64,000 bases of DNA from Terebella lapidaria (lineage: Eukaryota; Annelida; Polychaeta; Terebellida; Terebellidae): contig OX424556.1 in the NCBI GenBank assembly GCA_949152475.1, positions 310,001-374,000 of the forward strand, given 5' to 3'. The position numbers were made by a program, and so were the translations under genes. Below are positions 52,101 to 58,955 of this stretch, one piece after another; position 1 is the stretch's first letter, and the number at the start of each line of letters is the position of its first letter. The notes beneath the pieces are model-generated. The model was not told where the DNA came from. It did no database searches and saw only the letters and a program-made list of their open reading frames with translations.

Positions 52101-55085
52101 TCCGGTAACCTAAAAATTAGCCCAATGGGCTAGAAAGGTTACCGGAGAAATATACAGAGTTAAGCCGAGAAAGTTGAAGGTCAAATTCAAGGTGACCACT
52201 GAAATCGCCATATCTCTAACCTTGAAAATGGGATCAAAGGTTAAATTCTAGATCACCAAACTATTCAGCATACATCATTTCCTATATGTTCACTATGGAC
52301 CCCTAAGCTGTAAATTTGATAATAAGCGAGATATAAGCCATTTTGTAATCTGACTTTGAAAATAAAATGACTGACCTTGAAATTTAGGTCAAAGGTCAAA
52401 TTCAATATCATTAAAATATTCAGAATATATCATTTCCTATATGTTCACAATTGATTCCTAAGCTGTAAAGTCGATAATAAGCGAGATATTAGCCATTTTG
52501 TCCTGTTGACCTTGAAAATGAGGTCAAAAGTCAAAATCAAGGTCACTAGAATATTCAGCATATATCATTTCCTATATGTTCACAATTGATTTCTAAGCTG
52601 TAAAGGCGCTAATAAGCAAGATATTGGCCATTTTGTCCTGTGACCTTGAAAATGAGGTCAAAGGTCAAATTCAAGGTCATGAGAATATTCAGCATATATC
52701 ATTTCCTATATGTTCACAATTGATTCCTAAGCTGCAAAGTCGATAATAAGCGAGATATTAGCAATTTTGTTCTGTGACCTTGGAAATGAGGTCAAAGGTC
52801 AAATTCAAGGTCATGAGAACATTCAGCATATATCATTTCCTATATGTTCACAATTGATTCCTAGTCTCTAATCTCAATATTAAGTGAGATATTAGGCTTT
52901 AATGTGTCCCATTATAAAGCATAGGAGAATTTAACATGGGAAAGTCCCATTTGGGCCGAGTTTGGGCCAAAATGGCCCACTTCGAGCGATTCAAGTGCAA
53001 CGAAATTTATAGACATCATAGAAGTACATATGAGGAGTCTTATGTATCAAAGAGAAAAAAAGTTACTAAACAGATTTTGAGAAAATGGCCGCCAAAGTCC
53101 AAAATCAGGCCTTTTTCGTCGAAAACGGCCGCCATTTTGAAGAAAATGCGAAAATCAAAAAACTAAAAAATACCTCCTTCTTGAATTATTTTTAAGTATT
53201 TTTCTGCAAAATTTCAGAAAAATTCGCCCGTAAACAAAAAAGATAAAAATGTGGACGACGACGACGACGACGACGGACGACGACGGACGCAACGCCATGC
53301 CAATAGGTTATCGGACCATAGGTCCGGTAACCTAAAATTGTGCTAAAACCATAAATGCAGAAATGCCTTAATAATGCCAAGTACAAAGACACATCAATGT
53401 ACAGAAACATGCTCAAGATTTCTGTACAGATGTTGTACTCACGATTTCAGGCCATTGCCATACATGCCAATCATCTGAGAGTCTTGTGTTTTCTTGTTGG
53501 ACCGGCCAAATGTGATAATATCTGCTGCCTCACCTTGCAGAGAGAACAAAAGCAAATCTTGAGACAAAACTTGCAACTTGCAAACTGGCAACTAATTAAC
53601 TTACTCTATTCCAAAATGTACACTCAACTTTCGCCAATCCATACTATAGTGAATGACTTATGTACATGTGTATAATGAACACAAATAACATAACCTGACC
53701 CATAGTGTTTGCCCTGATCCATCAGTGAACCATGAACACACATAACTTACCGTGATCCATAGTGAACCATGAACACACATAACTTACCTTGATCCATAGT
53801 GAACCATGAACACACATAACTTACCTTGATCCATAGTGAACCATGAACACACATAACTAACCTTGATCCATAGAGAACCATGAACACACATAACTAACCT
53901 TGATCCATAGTGAACCATGAACACACATAGCTTACCTTGATCCATAGTGAACCATGAACACACATAACTTACCTGGATCCATAGTGAACCATGAACACAC
54001 ATAACATACCTTGATCCATAGTGAACCATGAAAACACATAACTTACCCTGATCCATAGTGAACCATGAACACACATAACTTACCCTGATCCATAGTGAAC
54101 CATGAACACACATAACTTACCTTGATCCATAGTGAACCATGAACACACATAACTTACCTTGATCCATAGTGAACCATGAACACACATAACTTACCTTGAT
54201 CCATCAGTGAACCATGAACACACATAACTTACCCTGATCCATAGTGAACCATGAACACACATAACTTACCTTGATCCATAGTGAACCATGAACACACATA
54301 ACTAACCTTGATCCATAGTGAACCATGAACACACATAACTTACCTTGATCCATAGTGAACCATGAACACACATAACTTACCCTGATCCATAGTGAACCAT
54401 GAACACACATAACTAACCTTGATCCATAGTGAGCCATGAACACACATAACTAACCTTGATCCATAGTGAACCATGAACACACATAACTTACCTTGATCCA
54501 TAGTGAACCATGAACACACATAACTTAGCCTGATCCATAGTGAACCATGAACACACATAACTTACCTTGATCCATAGCGAACCATGAACACACATAACTT
54601 AGCCTGATCCATAGTGAACCATGAACACACATAACTTACCCTGATCCATGCCTTCTCCATCGTCAAGAAAACACAGCAGATATCCACCACGGAAGTTCTT
54701 GTCGGGTACTGCATTAAAAACATCATTACACCACAACGCAATACACCTGAGGAACATTTGACTGCATATATATGAAGTACAGTGTCTACCCTATTCCTGT
54801 CTTGTTTGATTCTAATGTGACTGACCGGTGTATATGTTGATCTTAGTTGCTGAAGCATCGCGAGCATTGTCCAGCAACTCAGCCAAACCTCCAAACAAGA
54901 ACTCATGAGTCGTTCTGCAATGTTACATCACTCGCAAGTTTTTCCAGCTAAATACAGCCCTACAGTGGTGAAAATTCATTATGTGCAAAGTGTATGGTGT
55001 TGTACAAGCAGGATACTCACGAGTTTGTATGGAGATAGTCGTAGCTCAGCTGAGCACGACTCAAGACCTTGTATTGTGACATCAT
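33969..55085 (-). CDS. MORC2: MORC2-like gene, N-terminal GHKL ATPase part, seven coding exons, 3' end outside the window
   Basis: Seven minus-strand exons splice in frame (GT-AG at every junction) into about 239 residues that follow vertebrate MORC2 from its N terminus. Seen: N-box ELLDNARDA (about residues 34-42, with the presumed Mg-binding Asn at 38), G1 motif DDGEGM (67-72), FGRS (83-86, aligning with the human S87 region as I remember it), glycine-rich [14 protein letters not shown] (98-110), then the start of the transducer-like domain with [16 protein letters not shown]2 is known as a nuclear ATPase that dimerises on ATP binding and works with HUSH in silencing transposons and other loci; that role here is inferred by homology. 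MORC3/4 are less likely because the [11 protein letters not shown] block is MORC2-type. The coiled coil, CW zinc finger and C-terminal domains are not in the window. Introns 4 and 6 are about 10 and 8.5 kb and are filled with repeats. Confidence 0.9.
34190..35332. other. MORC2 intron 6 sequence, no gene seen
   Basis: 34305-34400 (ACCACGAAAAAAGCGTTCC, CCATTATGAGTGCCATACTG) resembles 36300-36390 in the opposite orientation. The rest has no repeat partner in the window. The plus-strand frame at 34277-34660 shows no recognisable motif. Confidence 0.5.
35333..36158 (-). mobile_element. Old family B element in reverse orientation
   Basis: Read on the minus strand it holds about three diverged ~146-bp units (TCCGTTTCACTCTACGACGC), the block CAATAGGGTTCATC, TTATCATCCGGAAACC and a T-rich end matching B's A-rich 3' region, with a decayed hairpin at about 35331-35350. 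It is the clearest reverse-oriented A-D family element in the window apart from the flipped A tail at 1068-1196. Confidence 0.75.
36159..36449. other. Dispersed sequence related to 34.3 kb
   Basis: On the minus strand, GACTACCATGAAAAACGTG and CCATTATGAGTGCCATACTG match 34350-34400 on the plus strand at roughly 80% over about 70 bp. No protein assigned. Confidence 0.4.
36450..36600 (-). repeat. Repeat E, partial copy
   Basis: The minus strand reads GCGCGGCGGTTTTTTGCGGC, GAGTCATGCAGGCAGACGAT, CAGAACGATCCAAAGGATCG, shared with the plus-strand copies at 42271 and 48992. The 5' half of the repeat is missing. Confidence 0.75.
36701..37294. mobile_element. MITE, 594 bp, perfect 25-bp TIRs, TA target duplication
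   Basis: Left end CCGTATTTATTCAATTAGTT + CGAAC; the right end is its exact inverse. Flanked by TA at 36699-36700 and 37295-37296. TA duplication points to a Tc1/mariner-type transposase as the source. No coding capacity. The split relative at 903-1606 shows the family is dispersed. Confidence 0.93.
37295..37439. other. Spacer between the MITE and the DIRS-like element
   Basis: Probably includes one end of the DIRS-like element, but I could not define the terminal repeat. No gene seen. Confidence 0.4.
37440..41990 (-). mobile_element. DIRS-type tyrosine-recombinase retroelement, broken fossil
   Basis: Parts are in the order expected for DIRS-like elements on the minus strand. A gag-like region (about 41978-40320) has a Cys/His-rich start ([20 protein letters not shown]). 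Reverse transcriptase (about 39830-39240) shows [20 protein letters not shown]. RNase H (about 38940-38350) shows [18 protein letters not shown] and DALSRP. A tyrosine recombinase (about 38320-37490) shows [17 protein letters not shown]. It lies in MORC2 intron 6, same strand as the gene. It is clearly broken (several interruptions) but long stretches still read well, so it looks of intermediate age. Ends and inverted terminal repeats were not resolved. DIRS1/PAT versus Ngaro type is undecided. Confidence 0.85.
40155..40330. mobile_element. AT-rich insert inside the DIRS-like element
   Basis: An abrupt change from GC-rich element sequence to AT-rich DNA and back. It contains the palindromic TGCGTAATTACGCA. 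It looks like a small secondary insertion, but its ends are not defined. Confidence 0.45.
41991..42270. other. DIRS-like flank / possible terminal region
   Basis: AT-rich, no gene. It may contain the 5' terminal repeat of the DIRS-like element, but no matching sequence was found at the other end. Confidence 0.35.
42271..42550 (+). repeat. Repeat E, full-length copy
   Basis: AATATATCGCAAAT.. through TGATGTATAAAATAAAC. Shares GCAGACTAAATT, GAATTCACCGGGA, GCGGTGGACAGAAAAGTGAA, ATATGCGCGGCGGTTTT and GTCATGCAGGCAGACGATC with 48992-49283. Family unknown. Confidence 0.82.
42551..42714. other. Start of MORC2 intron 6, nothing recognised
   Basis: Intron sequence between the exon 6 donor and repeat E. 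No features seen. Confidence 0.5.
42715..42789 (-). CDS. MORC2: MORC2 coding exon 6
   Basis: The 75-bp exon (25 codons, phase 0 to 0) reads [20 protein letters not shown] then KEKEK. It corresponds to the VIVPLPTWNARTREPVT block of human MORC2. Acceptor is GAACACAG|ATT, donor GAAAAG|GTAAAG. It is the least conserved of the exons, but phase, order and the IVVP start support it. Confidence 0.82.
42852..43151 (+). mobile_element. Old family B solo copy without array, in MORC2 intron 5
   Basis: AAGAAGTCAAGGCG.. ..CCTTGGAAGCATTTCGGTGT at the left; CTGACAAAACCATTTTGGGA and CATTTCTGCCGAAATGCCTT at the right. Both B ends are recognisable but diverged, and the minisatellite is absent. Confidence 0.72.
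43228..43336 (-). CDS. MORC2: MORC2 coding exon 5
   Basis: The 109-bp exon encodes [20 protein letters not shown], then [16 protein letters not shown], very close to human MORC2 [20 protein letters not shown]. It starts by completing the Ser codon of exon 4 and ends in phase 0 (GACGAG|GTAATA). The acceptor is a run of T then CAG, and ten bases beyond it the intron is already the 5' end of a family A element. Confidence 0.92.
43347..44717 (+). mobile_element. Family A element abutting the MORC2 exon 5 acceptor
   Basis: ATTAGCCCAAGGGCTAAG + AGGTTACCGGACA begins ten bases from the exon 5 edge. About seven units, the CATTATAAAGCATAGGAGAA block, a short 3' region; no tail; cut by the next A. Confidence 0.85.
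44718..45891 (+). mobile_element. Family A element, 3' truncated
   Basis: 5' hairpin variant AGCCCAAGAGCT, AGGTTACCGGACA, TATATATTATTATAATATC, about eight units. Stops after GTCCCATTATAAAA at the next A start. Confidence 0.83.
45892..47164 (+). mobile_element. Family A element, 3' truncated
   Basis: ATTAGGCCAAGGGCCAAAG + AGGTTACCGGACA. About eight units, with a local near-exact duplication of one unit at about 46590-46860. The 3' region ends after TGTTATGTATCAAAAAGAAA where the next A begins. Confidence 0.84.
47165..48587 (+). mobile_element. Complete family A element (~1.42 kb), near-twin of 61179-62596
   Basis: ATTAGGCCAAGGGCCAAAG + AGGTTACCGGACA; about seven units; basic 76-codon frame at 48196-48426; GACGACGACGG tract; hairpin and CCTAAAAAA at 48587. 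The same order and nearly the same bases recur at 61179-62596. Confidence 0.88.
48588..48813 (+). mobile_element. Second, longer 3' terminus stacked on the A element
   Basis: Repeats the last ~220 bp of family A (GTTACTGAACAGATTTTGAG, ATACCTCGTTCTTGAATTAT, GAC tract, hairpin, CCTAAAAA) directly behind the first end. Confidence 0.85.
48814..48991 (+). mobile_element. Family A internal fragment
   Basis: GAGAATTTAACATGGGAAAG, AAAATGGCCGCCACACGCAG and AACTGTCTGAACAGTTTTTG, as in the element at 24881. Cut by repeat E. Confidence 0.7.
48992..49283 (+). repeat. Repeat E, full-length copy
   Basis: Same as 42271-42550 with an extra GGAGCAAAA triplication. The plus-strand reading [20 protein letters not shown] is open here but shifted in the other copy, so coding is unproven. 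Confidence 0.82.
49284..50001 (+). mobile_element. Family B 3' fragment
   Basis: The last array unit, two post-array blocks (TCAACAGGGTTCTTCCCTGG, TTATCGTCCGGAAACC) and a CAAAAA run leading into the next A. No B start and no terminal hairpin. Confidence 0.8.
50002..52115 (+). mobile_element. Complete family A element carrying a foreign segment (~2.1 kb)
   Basis: ATTAGCCCAAGGGCTAAGAA + AGGTTACCGGACA. A non-repeat segment sits at 50297-50815, then about seven ~134-bp units, the 3' region with a basic frame at 51698-52015, a GGAC tract, hairpin and CCTAAAAA at 52115. Twin of 58956-61178. Confidence 0.87.
50297..50815 (+). other. Captured non-repeat segment inside family A (possible gene fragment)
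   Basis: AATGTAAGTATCAATCTATT .. CAGATTTTGATGATGCCAAT .. GACACACTGGCGTCTTCAGG. Its first ~120 bp recur partly at 50669-50815, so it holds a partial internal duplication. One frame reads [20 protein letters not shown]; further on another frame reads [17 protein letters not shown]. These look protein-like but I do not recognise the protein. Also present at 59254-59765. Confidence 0.6.
52116..53336 (+). mobile_element. Complete family A element (~1.22 kb)
   Basis: ATTAGCCCAATGGGCTAG + AGGTTACCGGAGA, about five units, 76-codon basic frame at 52936-53166, GACGACGACG tract, hairpin ending CCTAAAA. Joined head-to-tail to the A element before it. Confidence 0.87.
53337..53371 (+). mobile_element. 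Decayed B 3' end behind the A tail
   Basis: TGCTAAAACCATAAATGCAG + AAATGCCTTAA is the B terminus with part of the hairpin lost. It lies only ~70 bp from the exon 4 donor of MORC2. Confidence 0.65.
53443..53533 (-). CDS. MORC2: MORC2 coding exon 4 (glycine-rich ATP lid)
   Basis: The 91-bp exon encodes [20 protein letters not shown] then IGMYGNGLK, with split codons at both ends. Acceptor is CTGCAAG|GT, donor [20 protein letters not shown] across the exon 4/5 junction is the GxxGxG ATP-lid motif of GHKL ATPases. Confidence 0.9.
53534..53664. other. MORC2 intron 3, part next to exon 4
   Basis: Acceptor-side intron sequence before the 37-bp array; no element recognised. Confidence 0.5.
53665..54640 (-). 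repeat. 37-bp minisatellite derived from the MORC2 exon 3 splice donor
   Basis: About 25 head-to-tail copies of a 37-bp unit. One unit on the minus strand is ATGGATCAAG|GTAAGTTATG plus GTGTTCATGGTTCACT. The unit reproduces the end of exon 3 and its 5' splice site. By eye about 16 copies keep GTAAGT, five have GTTAGT, one has GTATGT, and a few have lost the GT. One or two copies are 39 bp. The array fills nearly all of intron 3. Confidence 0.92.
54640..54708 (-). CDS. MORC2: MORC2 coding exon 3 (DxGxG motif), its donor seeds a minisatellite
   Basis: The 69-bp exon encodes [20 protein letters not shown] then DQ, with split codons on both sides. Acceptor is TTAATGCAG|TA, donor ATCAGG|GTAAGT. 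DDGEGM is the GHKL G1 motif. The last ten exon bases and the donor are the first unit of the 37-bp tandem array that fills most of the intron. Confidence 0.9.
54826..54914 (-). CDS. MORC2: MORC2 coding exon 2 (ATPase N-box)
   Basis: The 89-bp exon reads [20 protein letters not shown], then SATKINIYT. It completes the Ser codon split with exon 1 and ends one base into the next codon. Acceptor is ATTGCAG|A, donor CACCG|GTCAGT. The N-box Glu/Asn that bind Mg-ATP in GHKL ATPases are present. MORC2 is the best match. Confidence 0.92.
55021..55085 (-). CDS. MORC2: MORC2 coding exon 1 (start codon)
   Basis: Encodes [20 protein letters not shown] followed by N and a split Ser codon, matching the MORC2 start (ALSAAQLTFEYLHTNS in human as I recall it). 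Donor is AACTC|GTGAGT. The tandem ATGATG at 55085-55080 directly follows a pyrimidine-rich ..TTGTCACAG, which looks like a splice acceptor. The 5' UTR may therefore lie in an upstream exon not located here. Either ATG could be used. Confidence 0.85.
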
Positions 55086-55429
55086 CTGTGACAACAACAT
55101 TTACTATTGTACAGTATTTGATTATTTACCACTGTATATCTACACAACTGGATGATTGAAAAATTGGGGACTGTATTAGTGTGTCCTATTTGCTGGCAGT
55201 AATGACATCAAAGTTCAAAATTTGCATTACCTACAGCCCCTTGGCCTACATATATAATAATGTCCGGTTGTGAACATTATAATGTCCGGTTGTGAACATT
55301 ATAATGTCCGGGTGTAGGTACAATTGTGAAACACTGATTTTTTAGGCTGGGTAGTGTGAGTAGTGGGGTAATTTTGTGCAATCAGCATGTCTCTGTGGAA
55401 TACGCTCCAATGTGTCTTCTGGTAAAAAA
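55086..55429. other. Region upstream of MORC2 exon 1, with a 22-bp repeat
   Basis: 55256-55318 holds about 2.7 copies of ATAATGTCCGGTTGTGAACA + TT. No TATA box or CpG-rich promoter is obvious. If exon 1 has an acceptor at 55086, this is intron and the promoter is further right. Confidence 0.55.
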
Positions 55430-56542
55430 ATTAGGCCAAGGGCCGAAAATAGGTTACCGGACAATATTTAATATCTTAGATGTTAGCCAGGTCACTGGTT
55501 GAATTCAAGGTCAAGAGAATATTCAGCATATATAACATTAAGCATATATCATGTCCACAGTTGATTGCTAAGCTGTAAATTCAATAATCAGAGAGCTATT
55601 AGCAATTTTGTGCTGTGGCCTTGAGAATGAAGGGGCAAAGGTCGAATTCAAGGTCATCAAAATATTCAATGTATATCATTTTCGATATCATGTCCACAAT
55701 TGATTCCCAAGCCATACAGTCAATAGAGGAGCAAATATGAGCCAGTTTGTCCTGTGACCTTGAAAATGAGGTCAGAGGTCAAATTCAAGGTCCCGAGAAT
55801 ATTCAGCATATATCATCTCCTATATGTCCACAATTGATTCTAAAGCTGTAAAATCGATAATAAGTGAGCTATTAGCCATTTTGTCCTGTGACCTTGAAAA
55901 TGAGGTCAAAGGTCAAATTCAAGGTCATGACAATAATCTGCATATATCATTTCCTATATGTTCATAATTGATTGCTAAGCTGTAAAGTCGATAACAAGTG
56001 AGATATTAGCCATTTTGTCCTGTGACCTTGAAAATGAGGTCAAAGTTCAAATTCAAGGTCATCAGAATATTCAGCATATGTCATTTTCTATATGCTCACA
56101 ATAGATTTCTAAGCTGTAAAGTCGATAATAAGCGAGATATTAGCCATTTTGTGCTCTGACCTTGAAAATGAGGTCAAAGGTCAAATTCAAGGTCACGAGA
56201 ATATTCAGCATATATCACTTCCTATATGTCCACAATTGATTCCTAAGCTGTAAAGTCAATAATAAGTGAGATATTGGCCACTTTGTGGTCTGACCTTGAA
56301 AATGAGGTTAAAGGTCAAATTCAAGGTCACGAGAATATTCAGAATATATCATTTCCTATATGTCCACAATTGATTCCGGAACTCTAATCTCAATATTAAG
56401 ATATCAAGAACTTTGTGGCCCATCATAAAGCCTAGAGGAATTTAACATGGAAAAGTCCTATTTGGGCCCTGTATACAACATCAAAATGGCCGCCACATGC
56501 AGACAAATAGGTTATCGGACCAAAGGTCCGGTAACCTAAAAA
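55430..56542 (+). mobile_element. Family A element with internal deletion before the tail
   Basis: ATTAGGCCAAGGGCCGAAA + AGGTTACCGGACA, six units, CATCATAAAGCCTAGAGGAA, AAAATGGCCGCCACATGCAG, then directly the terminal hairpin (AGGTTATCGGACC AAA GGTCCGGTAACCT) and AAAAA. Most of the 3' region is missing. Confidence 0.83.
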
Positions 56543-56621
56543 TGTTAACAGATGATGCGGCGGACAACAACGACAACGACGGATGACGTACGAAAAACCA
56601 CGACAATAGCTTCTCGGCCCA
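56543..56621 (+). mobile_element. D-type 3' terminus stacked behind the A tail, truncated
   Basis: GATGACGTACGAAAAACCAC + GACAATAGCTTCTCGGCCCA; the second hairpin arm is lost. Confidence 0.72.
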
Positions 56622-56644
56622 TATGAATACTCATTATAATAATT

Positions 56645-57768
56645 AACTAGACGTTAAGGCCTAAAGATGCCTTGGAGGCATTTCGCTGTTAAGACAAATT
56701 TATAATATTTATAACATGTTTACCATGGGCTCTACGACACACTGTTTCCAAGATATTGACGTAAATGTCGACTTTGCAAAAAGGTCGAGTGCTGTTTGTC
56801 TAGTGCCACGAGTCCGAAAATAACGTTCGTTTCGCTCTACGACGCACCGTTTCCGAGATATCGATGAAAACGAAAAATGCCGAGTTGGCGAAAATATTTC
56901 AGGTCAAGATCAAAGTTCATCCATAATACCCCTTAGACATGTTTTTCTAGTGCCACGAGTGCCAAAATAACAACCATTTCGCTCTACGACGCACCATTCC
57001 CGAGATATCGACGAAAACGAAAAAAGCCAACTCGGCAGAAAAATTCAAGGTCAAGGTCAAACTTAACATCCCTCAGACATGTTCATCTAGAGCGACGAGT
57101 CCGAAAATAACGTCCGTTTCGCTCTATGACGCACCGTTTCCGAGATATCGACGAAAACGAAAAATGCCCACACGGCGAAACAAATTTAGGTCAAGGTCAA
57201 AGTTCATTCATCATACACTTAAGACATGTTTGTCTAGTGCCACGAGTGCCAAAATAACAACCATTTCGCTCTACGACGCACCGTTCCCGAGATATCGACG
57301 AAAACGAAAAAAGCCAACTCGGCAGAAAAAATTTCAGGTCAAGGTCAAAGTTCATCCATAATACCCATTACACATGTTTGTCTAGTGCCACAAGTCCGAA
57401 AATAATGTTCGTTCGCTCTACAACGCACCGTTTCCGAGATCGTTTCCGAGATCGAAAAATGCCGACTCGCGAAAAAAATTTCAGGTCAAGGTCAAAGTTC
57501 ATGCATAATATCCCTCAGACATGTTTGTCTAGGGCGACGAGTCTCAAAATAACGTCCGTTTCGCTCTACGACGCACCGTTTCCGAGATATGCAGGAAACC
57601 TCAAGGATGACTGGGCGAAAACTCTTCAGACCTCTAGGTCAAAGGTCGTTTCACGGATAGATCCCAAAATCAACAGGGTTCTTTGCTGTTGGTATATGAA
57701 CCTCCATACAAAGTTCTGCAGCCATTGCCTGAATAGTTTTTGAGTTATTGCGCGGAAACAAAGTCCAA
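56645..57768 (+). mobile_element. Family B element, 3' truncated
   Basis: ACTAGACGTTAAGGCC + CCTTGGAGGCATTTCGCTG, about six units, post-array block TCAACAGGGTTCTTTGCTGT; cut by D at 57769. Confidence 0.84.
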
Positions 57769-58077
57769 AACATAGCACCAAGGGTGCTGTAGCTTACCGG
57801 CAATCATGAGAAACGCAGAGTATTGATGTTCCAACATATAAATTGTTACACTGATCTTGAACTCTAAATGTCAAAACATGTTCGTAAATGTTGCTGGAAA
57901 CACAGGGCTAGAATTTCGGCGAGAATCTGAGAATCGATTCTCGCAAAGATTCTCGCAAAATGGCCTTTGATTCTCGCAAAATATAATGGAGTAAATGAGA
58001 ACAGGATTCTCGCAAAATTTTACGAAATTCTAGCCCTGAAACACATTTTTTATGCATGGACTATAATACGAAATCAA
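57769..58077 (+). mobile_element. Family D 5' segment joined to B, with a small MITE inside
   Basis: Same 5' segment as 3963, with the same D-to-B junction (ATACGAAATCAA|ACTAGACG). The MITE at 57904-58037 interrupts it. Confidence 0.82.
57904..58037. mobile_element. 134-bp MITE with perfect 15-bp TIRs
   Basis: AGGGCTAGAATTTCG / CGAAATTCTAGCCCT ends, flanked by GAAACAC on both sides (7-bp duplication; the edges are ambiguous by a base). The unoccupied site is seen at 4088-4096 in the sister D copy. Inside, GATTCTCGCAAA occurs four times in direct orientation. Confidence 0.9.
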
Positions 58078-58955
58078 ACTAGACGTCAAGGCCTAAAGAT
58101 GCCTTGGAGGCATTTCGGTGTGATGAATAATTTATAATACTAGATATCGACGAAAATGAAAAATGTCGACAAATTTCGGGTCAAGGTCAAAGTTCATCCA
58201 TAATACCCGCTAGACATGTTTGTCTAGTGCGACGAGTCCGAAAATAACGTCCGTTTCGCTCTACGACGCACCGTTTCCGAGATAACGACGAAAACGAAAA
58301 ATGCCGACTCGGCAAAAAAATTTCGGGTCAAGGTCAAAGTTCATCAATAATACCCCTTAGACATGTTTGTCTAGTGCGACGAGTCCGAAAATAACGTCCG
58401 TTTCGCTCTACGACGCACCGTTTCCGAGATATCGACGAAAACGAAAAATGCCGACTCGGCAAAAAAATTTCGGGTCAAGGTCAAAGTTCATCCATAATAC
58501 CCCTTAGACATGTTTGTCTAGTGCGACGAGTCCGAAAATAACGTCCGTTTCGCTCTACGACGCACCGTTTCCGAGATATCGACGAAAACGAAAAATGCCG
58601 ACTCGGCAAAAAAATTTCGGGTCAAGGTCAAAGTTCATCCATAATACCCCTTAGACATGTTTGTCTAGGGCGACGAGTCCGAAAATAACGTCCGTTTCGC
58701 TCTACGACGCACCGTTTCCGAGATATGCAGGATGAATCAAGGATGACTCAGCAAAAAATTATTTCGACCTCTAAGTCAAAGGTCGTTTGAGGTATCGATC
58801 CCAAAATCAATAGGGTTCTTCCCTGGTGATATATAAACCTCCGTGCAAAATTCTGCAACTATTACCTGAATATTTTTTGAGTTATCGTCCGGAAACCAAG
58901 TTCCTCGATTTCATCCTCACGGACCTCACGGACCTCGGAGCCGGATCAAAAAAAA
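58078..58955 (+). mobile_element. Family B element, 3' truncated
   Basis: ACTAGACGTCAAGGCC start, four very similar units, the post-array block TCAATAGGGTTCTTCCCTGG; cut by an A start at 58956. Confidence 0.84.

Noticed and set aside
53784-54558. Long minus-strand frames with VHGSLWI / [10 protein letters not shown] peptide repeats
   Set aside because: They are translations of the 37-bp minisatellite, open in several frames; the array is intronic between MORC2 exons 3 and 4.
53665-54640. CRISPR-like array of 37-bp direct repeats
   Set aside because: There are no unique spacers; repeats are contiguous, and the locus is a eukaryotic intron.
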